This document shows positions 54,135-62,100 of a stretch of 64,000 nucleotides of DNA, in pieces. The stretch comes from Pyruvatibacter sp. Its GTDB lineage: Bacteria > Pseudomonadota > Alphaproteobacteria > CGMCC-115125. Within the stretch, counting starts at the first letter, position 1. The number at the start of each line of letters is the position of its first letter. The position numbers were made by a program, and so were the translations under genes. Location: assembly GCF_040219635.1 (NCBI RefSeq), contig NZ_JAVJSC010000008.1, forward strand, positions 29,294 through 93,293, read 5' to 3'. Under the pieces are notes generated by a model that worked only from the letters and a program-made list of their open reading frames with translations, searched no databases and was not told where the DNA came from.

Positions 54135-55700
54135 TTATTGCGCGGCGACGCTGCCGTCGGTGATGGTATCCGTCCGGTCGCGGGCGGGTGCGAAGCTGCC
54201 GCCGGGAGGGTACATTTCATGCAGGCCGATTGTGCGGCTGTTGGCCCCCATGATGCGACAGTGATGGCGCTTGAGCATACGCGGATCATCCACTCCACAT
54301 GAGTGGGCAACCGTACCCACTTCCTTGTGCATTGTGGTGGCGTAGCGATAGACACGCTCGGCTTTGTCGGTGGCCACGAGGCCGCGCTGCAGGTGCTTCT
54401 TGTGGGTAGCCACGCCTGACGGGCACTCGTTTGTGTTGCACTGGAGTGCCTGAATGCAGCCCAGAGCAAACATGAAGCCGCGCGCGGATGTTATGAAGTC
54501 CGCTCCGGCGCACAATGCCCAGGCGACGCCAGAGGGAGTGGTGAGCTTGCCCGATGATATGACCTTGATGCGGTCGCGCAGACCATGCACCAGCAAGGCG
54601 TCCACCAGCGTCGGCAGGCTTTCCTGTATTTGCAGCCCCATATAGTCGATCAATGGTTGTGGCGCAGCACCGGTGCCGCCGTCAGCGCTATCCAGGGTGA
54701 TGAAATCCGGCGCACTTTCAATGCCGCGCCGGTTGATTTCCTCGCACAGCCCGGACAGCCAGCCATAAGCCCCCAGCACCAGTTTGATACCGGTCGGTTT
54801 GCCGGTGATGCTGCGCACACGCTCGATGAAGTCAAGCAACTCGCCGACCGAGTTTACCTCCGGATGACGGTTGGGGCTGATGGAATCCTGACCCTGCTTG
54901 ATGCCGCGAATCTCTGCGATTTCGCGCGAGACCTTTTCGGCAGGCAGAATGCCGCCCTTGCCTGGCTTGGCACCCTGGCTGAGCTTGATCTCGAACATCC
55001 GCACTTTTTCATGCGATGCGACGTCGCGGAGTTTTTCTTCCGACAATCCACCTTGCTCGTTGCGCACACCATATTTTGCAGTGCCGATCTGAAAAACAAT
55101 GTCGCAGCCGCCTTCAAGGTGAAACGGCGACAAGCCGCCTTCGCCGGTGTTCATCCAGATTCCGGCCCGCGCAGCCCCGCGCGACAGCGCTTGTACAGCG
55201 GGTTTTGAAATGGCGCCGTAGCTCATGCCGGATACATGAAAATATTTGTCCGTGGTGTAGGGCGTGCGGCAGTAGGGCCCCACGGTAACGCCTGCGGGTG
55301 CCTCGCTGTCCTCGCCAAGCTGGGGGAACGGGCAGTTCACGAAAATCTTGGTGCCCACATGGCTGAGGTCGCGGGTGGAGCCAAAGGGCACTGTTGTGTC
55401 CACGCCCTTGGCGGCGCGATAGACCCATGCCCGCTGGGCCCGGTTGAACGGCAATTCCGAGCGGTCGTCTGCAAAGAAGTACTGGCGGAAATATTTGCCA
55501 AGATCTTCAGCGACATAGCGCAGTCGGCCGATCACCGGGTAGTTGCGGCGGATGGCGTGGGTGGTCTGCGTGCGATCAATGACATAGAGCACCAGCACCG
55601 TCAAAAAACCCGCGCCGATGGCAAACACAAACAGGGCGGACAGAATGTCCACCACATCTGTAACGGATGAAACCTGCATGGCAGCGATGATGTCGTTCAT
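54135..55700 (-). CDS. FMN-binding glutamate synthase family protein
   Basis: A 521-residue protein of the glutamate synthase-like FMN domain family, separate from gltBD. One N-terminal transmembrane segment (about residues 16-42) is followed by the FMN-binding TIM barrel: SGMSYGAISKPAVQALSRGA, NTGEGGLSPFH, LSQGAKPGKGGILPAEK, LDSADGGTGAAP and ALQCNTNECPSGVATHK, which holds cluster-binding Cys residues. It lacks the glutaminase domain of GltB, so it may use ammonia or act as an unrelated oxidoreductase. The specific substrate is unknown. The adjacent genes do not indicate its role. Confidence 0.88.
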   Translation of the reverse strand: MNDIIAAMQVSSVTDVVDILSALFVFAIGAGFLTVLVLYVIDRTQTTHAIRRNYPVIGRLRYVAEDLGKYFRQYFFADDRSELPFNRAQRAWVYRAAKGVDTTVPFGSTRDLSHVGTKIFVNCPFPQLGEDSEAPAGVTVGPYCRTPYTTDKYFHVSGMSYGAISKPAVQALSRGAARAGIWMNTGEGGLSPFHLEGGCDIVFQIGTAKYGVRNEQGGLSEEKLRDVASHEKVRMFEIKLSQGAKPGKGGILPAEKVSREIAEIRGIKQGQDSISPNRHPEVNSVGELLDFIERVRSITGKPTGIKLVLGAYGWLSGLCEEINRRGIESAPDFITLDSADGGTGAAPQPLIDYMGLQIQESLPTLVDALLVHGLRDRIKVISSGKLTTPSGVAWALCAGADFITSARGFMFALGCIQALQCNTNECPSGVATHKKHLQRGLVATDKAERVYRYATTMHKEVGTVAHSCGVDDPRMLKRHHCRIMGANSRTIGLHEMYPPGGSFAPARDRTDTITDGSVAAQ

Positions 55701-55833
55701 TCGTGATGTCCCCGGTGACGGTCATGAGTGCCACTGACCCTGGCGGCGCTGATGGCACGATACACAAGTGATACTAGGGTACTGGATGGCTCACGCGATA
55801 ACACGATGATGCCATGTCTTTGTGAACGCCGTT

Positions 55834-56670
55834 TCAGCGTGCTGCAATTTGCCGTGACGTTTCAGACGCGGGACTGATTGCATTGCGCTTTGGCTTAGGC
55901 GTTTCCGGCATATCAAGACCGCGGCGCAGACCGGGAACCAACGTGGGTCGTAGCCCAAGATCAGCCACCGGCGTTATCGATGCGGTTGTGATCGGGTCGC
56001 CTTCTTCTTCGGCGGCTGATGGAAGAGGCGCGCGAACCGTACCAAGGCTCGCAAGCACCTTGCGCTCGCGCGTCAGTATCTTGTCCACCCGCGCGGAATA
56101 TTTTTCCCGCAGGGCGGGATTGTAGCTGTGGTAGCGCGCGCTTGCGGCCCGCCAGTTGCCGTGCCTGTCTTTGAGGTTTTGCAGAAACGAAGCGGCATAG
56201 GCCATGTTGGCGGCAGGGTCGAAGGCTTCGTCAAGGCTGGTGAAGGCGCGCGGGTGGAAGCGCAGGTTTATCTGCATACATCCCACATCTATGGAGCGCA
56301 CCCCGTCAGCCATCAACCGGCGAACGGCCCAGATGGCATCTTGTTTGGTGGCAAACCTCATGCCCTTGCCTTCAGCATTGATGGTCCACGGCCATGCCGT
56401 GTGGCGACCCTCAGGACCGCGACGGCCTGTCTCGACCAGCGAAATGGCCTGCAACAGGGCATGGGGCATATCGCGCGCGCGCTCCACCTTCTGGGCGGCG
56501 GTACGGCACATATGCCAATCAGTGTGGGGGGGCGCTGCGGCGTTGGTAACGGGGGCTGAAGCGGCAGGATAAGCGACGGCTAAGGCAAACACTCCGACCA
56601 TGACCGCGCCGGCAAACAGGCGCAGACCATGTGCAAGGCCGTTGGGCGTCGATTTCATGCCGCGTGTCAT
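55834..56670 (-). CDS. lytic transglycosylase (SLT domain)
   Basis: A 278-residue exported protein. After a signal peptide (about residues 17-40, ending YPAASA) there is a lysozyme-like SLT domain with the catalytic Glu in ISLVETGRRG (about residue 77). The WPWTINAEGKG, GVRSIDVGCMQINLRFH and AARYHSYNP-like segments (SARYHSYNP) are also typical. It cuts peptidoglycan glycan strands to 1,6-anhydro products. The C-terminal 75 residues are disordered and Pro/Arg-rich. The start 56670 could also be a few residues later (MKSTPN). An intergenic region with an sRNA candidate lies upstream. Confidence 0.88.
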   Translation of the reverse strand: MTRGMKSTPNGLAHGLRLFAGAVMVGVFALAVAYPAASAPVTNAAAPPHTDWHMCRTAAQKVERARDMPHALLQAISLVETGRRGPEGRHTAWPWTINAEGKGMRFATKQDAIWAVRRLMADGVRSIDVGCMQINLRFHPRAFTSLDEAFDPAANMAYAASFLQNLKDRHGNWRAASARYHSYNPALREKYSARVDKILTRERKVLASLGTVRAPLPSAAEEEGDPITTASITPVADLGLRPTLVPGLRRGLDMPETPKPKRNAISPASETSRQIAAR

Positions 56671-56929
56671 CGCGCTGACCTCTGCGGTTTGCCACCCATA
56701 CAGGCAGCAGGATGCAAAATTGCCGTTTCACAATGCTGCTCAAAGGGTTAATGGCCCCTTACCATGAAGTCGCCGGTGCGCCCGCCGGAGGGTCCGGGGA
56801 ATTGTGCAGTGCAATCAATGGCTTGTGAGAATTGCACCAGAGATGCAGCTCCGCACACCTCCCATGCACTGTTATGCCAAGAGATTTTCCCGATTGTCCT
56901 TGAAGTTTGTGCGGCGCAATGCCAAATTG

Positions 56930-57037
56930 TTGCAATGCGGCATAGCAAGCTGTCCAGCCTGCGGTGCCGCTGCCCTTCCTGGGCGTTTCCTCCCTGAACT
57001 TGGGCCGTCTGGTTTTTACCAGACGGCCTCTTTTTTT
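56930..57037 (+). ncRNA. candidate trans-acting sRNA with anti-Shine-Dalgarno motifs
   Basis: About 110 bases of non-coding DNA show an sRNA layout: hairpin GCGG-TG-CCGC (56961-56970), hairpin GCCC-TTCCT-GGGC (56972-56984) with a pyrimidine loop, an unpaired TTTCCTCCCT (56986-56995), and a strong terminator at 57003-57037. Anti-SD motifs of this kind typify AbcR/alpha-r15-like regulators of transport genes. A TTGAAG -35-like element is near 56900. A further CCTCCC lies at 56858-56863. The 5' end is uncertain, and the family identity is not claimed. Confidence 0.55.
57003..57037 (+). terminator. strong rho-independent terminator
   Basis: GGCCGTCTGGT (57003-57013), loop TTTT, ACCAGACGGCC (57018-57028), then TCTTTTTTT. 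An 11-bp perfect stem with a T-run, not positioned to end the protein-coding genes on either side, so it most likely ends the sRNA candidate. Confidence 0.92.
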
Positions 57038-57077
57038 GCCGTTTCAGGTTTCGCCGTTTCAGGTTTTGGCGTTTCAG
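57038..57077. repeat. 15-bp tandem repeat
   Basis: GCCGTTTCAGGTTTC at 57038-57052 is repeated with one change at 57053-57067, and a third partial copy runs to 57077. It follows directly after the terminator and is non-coding. Confidence 0.8.
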
Positions 57078-57105
57078 AAGATGCCAACGCGCGGGCTGGC
57101 CGGAT

Positions 57106-58101
57106 CTATTCGGCTGACAGGGCGCCGGGCGGTGCGGTTGGAGCCAGGAAGGCGCGATCCATGAGCGCCAGGCGGGCCACAAACTCGCTCATGTCGTGGC
57201 GCAGGCGCTTGAGGCCGTCCGACCGGGTCACCCGCACTTCATCCATGTATAGCGCGCGATTGAGTTCAATCTGCAGGGCATGAAGGCCCTGCGCGGGCCT
57301 GCCGTAATGCTCTGTATTGAACCCCCCTGCATAGGGCGTGTTGCGCACAACCGAATATCCAAGATCACGCAAAATGCGTTCAGCGGCGTCAGTCAGCGCC
57401 GGGGAGGCTGATATGCCATAGCGGTCGCCCAGCACGATGTCGGCGCGGGTGCCGCTCAGATCATCCTCCATCGGTCCGGCCATGGAGGGCATGGAGTGGC
57501 AGTCCAGCAGCACAGCACAGCCAAAGCGCCGGAACGTATCCTCCAGCAGGTCAGACAGGGTCTGGTGGTAGGGCATGTAGAGCGTACGGATGCGGTGGTC
57601 GGCTTCCGCATAGCTCAGGGGCGAACGATAGATTTCAGTCGAGTCAGCCACCACCCGCGCGATCGTGCCCAAACCGCCCGCAACGCGCACCGAGCGCGTG
57701 TTGGCGTGCGGTGGCAGCGCATCATGAAACATGGTGGGGTCAAGCTCATACGGCTCGCGGTTTGTATCAAGATAGGCGCGCGGAAAGTTGGCCTGCAGCA
57801 ATGGCGCTCCCAGGCGCGGGCTGCCGCCAAAAACCTCGTCCACGAAACTGTCCTCCGAGCGGCGGATCGCCAGTGCGTCCAGCCGCGAGGCCGAGAGGAA
57901 GGCAGGCGGGTAGATGCGACCTGAGTGCGGCGAGTTCAGCACGAAGGGCACGGTCTGGGTTTGGGGGGCTGACACGGTGAACGGCGGGTTGAAGTCACGG
58001 TGGGCATCAGCATTGTCGCTGGCGCCATCGCCTCCGGTGTGCGCAGAGGGGCTGGAGGCCGGCACCATGGGGCCGTTTGCTTTAGGAGTGTGTCCCGCCA
58101 T
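57106..58101 (-). CDS. N-formylglutamate amidohydrolase family protein
   Basis: A 331-residue zinc amidohydrolase of the N-formylglutamate amidohydrolase family. After a disordered N-terminus of about 45 residues the domain shows PFVLNSPHSGRIYPPAF, ANFPRAYLDTNREPYELDP, the LLDCHSMPS metal-binding segment and ALQIELNRALYMDE. The family hydrolyses N-formylglutamate or related amides, for example in histidine degradation (HutG type), but no hut genes are nearby. Its position next to cpdR is conserved in alphaproteobacteria to my knowledge. It diverges from cpdR. Confidence 0.9.
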   Translation of the reverse strand: MAGHTPKANGPMVPASSPSAHTGGDGASDNADAHRDFNPPFTVSAPQTQTVPFVLNSPHSGRIYPPAFLSASRLDALAIRRSEDSFVDEVFGGSPRLGAPLLQANFPRAYLDTNREPYELDPTMFHDALPPHANTRSVRVAGGLGTIARVVADSTEIYRSPLSYAEADHRIRTLYMPYHQTLSDLLEDTFRRFGCAVLLDCHSMPSMAGPMEDDLSGTRADIVLGDRYGISASPALTDAAERILRDLGYSVVRNTPYAGGFNTEHYGRPAQGLHALQIELNRALYMDEVRVTRSDGLKRLRHDMSEFVARLALMDRAFLAPTAPPGALSAE

Positions 58102-58425
58102 TCAAGGCTCCTGGCTCAAGTCGTACGTGCCGCCTCAATCTGGCAAAGGCTTAGGCGCGGGCGAAGCAGTGGGTGTTTCAGCCGCCGGTCTTTTGCAAAT
58201 GTAGCACGCGGGCTGGCGTTTTTAATGCCGAAGCGCGGATTATGCGGCGAATTATCGGTAAAAGTGGCCGCATTCAAGGCTTGCAGCGGGTGCCGGGCCA
58301 ACCAGCGATAACCCCGCGTTTACCATTTGGTTCCTATAAATCGAGGGATGGCGGGGCGGTTCTCAAGGGCCGATTCGCCTGTGGTAAGGCACTCAGGGTG
58401 CTGATTTTTCGGGGGCTTTTTACAC
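58102..58425. other. divergent promoter region between amidohydrolase and cpdR genes
   Basis: 324 bases with no convincing gene. A GATTC (58368-58372), which fits the GANTC methylation site of CcrM, lies about 55 bases upstream of cpdR. No perfect CtrA box was seen. Short frames here have no coding features. Confidence 0.5.
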
Positions 58426-58785
58426 ATGGCGCGCATTCTGCTGGCGGAAGATGATGAAAGCATGAGGCGGTTTCTCGCCAATGCGCTGGAAAAAGCCGGC
58501 CATGAAGTCATTTCGTTTGGCAGCGGCGACCTGGCCCACGAAAAGCTGATCGGCGACGTATTTGACGTGTTGCTGACTGACATTGTGATGCCTGAAATGG
58601 ACGGCATCGAGCTGGCCCGTCGGGCCGCTGAACTGGACCCGACCCTGCGCATCATGTTCATCACGGGGTTTGCCGCTGTGGCGCTTAATCCTGAATCAGA
58701 AGCGCCCAAAGACGCACGTGTTCTGTCCAAGCCGTTCCATCTGCGTGAACTGGTGCAGGAAGTGGACCGGCTGCTGGTTGCCTGA
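58426..58785 (+). CDS. cpdR: single-domain response regulator CpdR
   Basis: A 119-residue stand-alone receiver matching CpdR of Caulobacter closely: RILLAEDDESMRRFL, LLTDIVMPEMDGIELARRA, IMFITGFAAVALNPESEAP and VLSKPFHLRELV. The phosphoacceptor is Asp52, with Thr80 and Lys102 completing the site. Unphosphorylated CpdR directs ClpXP to substrates such as PdeA and helps CtrA turnover in the cell cycle. It is fed by CckA/ChpT in Caulobacter. No output domain is present. The tRNA-Val gene follows about 100 bases downstream. Confidence 0.96.
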   Translation: MARILLAEDDESMRRFLANALEKAGHEVISFGSGDLAHEKLIGDVFDVLLTDIVMPEMDGIELARRAAELDPTLRIMFITGFAAVALNPESEAPKDARVLSKPFHLRELVQEVDRLLVA

Positions 58786-58888
58786 CCTGCAACCCTGCGC
58801 CATGCGGCATGGTTGCGCGGCGCACACAATCCCGATATACGGATCGCCCTCACACGCCGCTGCTGTTTTCAGCATTGGCAGACGTGAC

Positions 58889-58963
58889 GGGCGCGTAGCT
58901 CAGTGGGAGAGCACTACGTTGACATCGTAGGGGTCGCTGGTTCAATCCCAGCCGCGCCCACCA
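58889..58963 (+). tRNA. tRNA-Val (anticodon GAC)
   Basis: A 75-base cloverleaf with a perfect 7-bp acceptor stem (GGGCGCG/CGCGCCC), a D-arm GCTCAGTGGGAGAGC, an anticodon loop TTGACAT (anticodon GAC) on a CTACG/CGTAG stem, a T-arm with GGTTCAATCC and an encoded CCA end. It decodes valine codons GUC and GUU. Confidence 0.98.
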
Positions 58964-59068
58964 TTTTTGGATTTTTTGTACTCACGGAAATCTCGTTTTG
59001 CTCGGCGTCTCCAAGGGGGGGCGGGCAACACGCCCGGGCTGCGGTCGCGGCCTTGGTGCCTGAAACAA

Positions 59069-59102
59069 AAACGGCGCTGCCTGGGTTTTCAGGCGGCGCC
59101 GT
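59069..59102 (-). terminator. terminator of the giant adhesin gene
   Basis: A 13-bp stem (59071-59083 with 59090-59102, one G-T mismatch) with a 6-base loop. Read on the minus strand it is followed by TTTTTGTTT. It lies about 22 bases after the adhesin stop at 59125 and is oriented to end that gene. Confidence 0.88.
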
Positions 59103-59124
59103 TGTTGTGTTTATCGGGCGGGTC

Positions 59125-62100
59125 TTACCATTCGATGCGTTCGATGCCTTCGAAGCTTATCTCGCTGCCGTCTGACAGGGTGATGATGCCTTGGGCACCG
59201 TCTGACAGCTCGATCGAGTCGCCGCCCTTGTCGATGATTGAACCTTCGTCGAGGGTCAGCGTCCAGTCGTCACCGGAAATGGATGTGCCGTCGTCGTTTT
59301 CAAGGCGGATGATGTCCGTCCATGAGCCGCCGCCGCCATCTGCCTTGTCAGAGCCACCGCCTGAGCCAAAGATGAATGTGTCGTCTCCATCCTTGCCTTC
59401 CATTTTGTCATTGCCGGCACCGCCGCGCAGAACGTCATTGCCCTTGCCGCCGTCCAGTTCGTCATTGCCGGAACCACCGTCAAGGTAGTCGTTGCCGTCA
59501 TCGCCCTTGAGCTTGTCGTCATCGGCACCGCCAAACAGCGTGTCGTTACCGTCGCCGCCCTTGAGTTCGTCGTCGCCACCGCCGCCACGCAACTCATCGT
59601 CGCCGTCTTTGCCTTCCAGCTTGTTGTCAACAGAGCTGCCGACCAGCAGGTCATCGCTATCGCCGCCTTTGGCCTTGTCGTCATCATTGGCATAGATGAC
59701 GTTTTCAGGTGTCCAGCCGTCCGGGGTACCGGCATCGCCAAGCGGTGTTGCACCATTATCACCGGAAGATGTCAGTTCCATATTATCCAGCCGGAAGGTT
59801 TCACTGCTGTCCGTCGTTTTGGCTTCAAACTCGATCGTGACCTTGTCGCCTTCGGGAATGTTGGTGAGCGTGAAGGTCTGTGTGCCGGACATGCCCGCAT
59901 CACCGTCCTGCACCATCAGTTCGGTGCGCTCGCCATCCACAACAGCGTAGGCCTTGAAGAAGTCGTGCCAGCCGCCGCTCTCTTCCATGTCGCCGGTTTC
60001 CGCCAGATCGAAGCTGAGCGTCAGGCCGGTCTTGCCGGAAATGTCAATCTGCTCGCTGCGCCACACTGCGACCGACTCGTCGTCATTGGACGTAGCCGTT
60101 GTTCTGCCAAACTCATAGGCGCCGTTGTCCACGCCATGCTCGGCGGATGAGCCCAGGCTTGTCGGGCTTTCATCCACGCTCCACGCAGTACTGCCGGTGT
60201 CGGACTGCGTGCCATTGCTCAAGCCGTTGAAGTTTTCGCTCCACAAGGTCTGTGTTTCGTTCACATCGCTGACGGAAACACTGAAGCTCTCTGTATATGC
60301 GAGACCGGCACTGTCGGTGGCTGTCACGTCCACGCTTACAGTGTCGGCAGCTTCATGGTCGAGGCTTACACCGTCCTTGAGCTTCAAGGCACCATCGACA
60401 ACTTCAAAGCGATCATCAGACACGGTGTAGGTGTGTGTGTCGCCCGCGTCGGCGTCGGTCACAGACAGGTTGCCAATAACGGCCCCGGCATCGTTTTCCG
60501 CCACGGACGTATTGTCCAGCGCCATATCAGTTGCGGCTTCTTCGACGTTTGCAACATGGACCTGAAGCGTTGATGTGGTGGACGACGTGGCACCACCTTC
60601 TGATTCAGTCGAGGTTGCCGTGACCTGAAGGTCAACCGTGCCGGTGAAGTTGTCCGGCGTGGTGATGGTCATGCTGTCGAGGTTCCAGTCGGAGACATCA
60701 ACATCCGTGTCGCCGCTGGTTGCCGTGAAGGTGTTGGTGCCATCGGACAGCACAGCACCTTCAGGAATGGCGCTGATGGAGACAGCCAGGCTTTCAGACC
60801 CGTCAGTATCGGTCAGGGTTGCACTGATGTCGGGCAGCACGATGGTGCCGCCTTCAACACCACTGGCTGCACCATCAAGGGTTTCCACCATCTCGATGTT
60901 GTCGATCATCATGCCGCGGCCGTAATCCGTATCAACACCGGCTTCGCGGAACTCAATCTCTGCCGGGTTGCCGTCACCGCTGACGGTCAGCGTGTGCGAC
61001 TGCCAGTTGAGATCTGTGTCGTTGGTGCCATCGGCAGAAATGGTGGCAACCACTTCGCCGTCCCACACTACTTCCATGACATTGACGGACGCGTCATAGC
61101 CGGGGCGCGGTGCGAAATCGAAGGTGATCGTGTAGGATCCTTCGTCCACGGTATCGACGGTGCGGGCAAGGTTTGGCGCATCGTCGTAGCTGTCCGTAGG
61201 ATCGTTATTCAGTTCGGCATGGTGGACGGAACCTGCCTCAGAACCATTGCCATCAGCGCCGGTGTCGCGGATCTCCGCCACACCATCAGATGACCAGCCA
61301 TTCTGTGCGGCCAAATGGTCTCCGCCTTCATCCACAACCGTCCCGGACCAGCCTTCAAAGTCTTCGCTGAACATAACGCGGCTGGTGCTGCCCAGGCTGA
61401 GGTCCGGCGCCGAGGCCACTTCGTCCACATCGCCAACGGCAATGTCAAAGCTTTCGGTGCGGGCCAGGCCGCCCGCATCGGTTGCCGTGACGTCAACGGA
61501 GATCGAGTCCGCCGTTTCGTGGTCCAGCGCCACGCCATCTTTCAGCTTGAGCTGACCGTCCACGACCTCAAAGCGGTCGTCTGACACGGTGTATGTGTGG
61601 GTGTCGCCCGCGTCGGGATCAACGACTGAAACGGTGCCGACGACAGCGCCAGTATCATTTTCCGCGACGCTCGCACCATCAAGCGCAATATCCGTCGCAA
61701 CCTCATTCGCATCGCCAACCGCGATGTCGAAGCTCTCCGTGCGTGCAAGGCCGCCTGCATCAGTTGCGGTTACGTCAACAGAGATCGAGTCCGCTGTTTC
61801 GTGGTCCAGCGCCACGCCATCTTTCAGTTTCAACTGGCCGTCCACGACCTCAAAGCGGTCGTCGGACACAGCATAGGTGTGTGTATCGCCCGCGTCGGGA
61901 TCAACAACCGACAGGTTGCCCACAACGGCACCGGCATCATTCTCGCTGACGGTGGTTGCATCAAGGGAGATGTCTGTAGCGACCTGGTTGATGTCGTTGA
62001 CTGTGACGTCAAAGCTTTCCGTACGTGCCAACCCGCCTGCGTCGGTGGCTGTGACCTCAACGGTTACGTTGCCGTCCGCGCTGTCGAGGCTTACGCCGTC

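Noticed and set aside
56835..57000. 6S RNA at this locus
   Set aside because: Some 3' end similarity (CAGCCTGCGG) was noted, but the conserved 5' strand and long closing stem of 6S RNA are not present.
56804..57283. 159-residue plus-strand frame
   Set aside because: It passes through the sRNA candidate, its terminator and into the antisense of the amidohydrolase gene.
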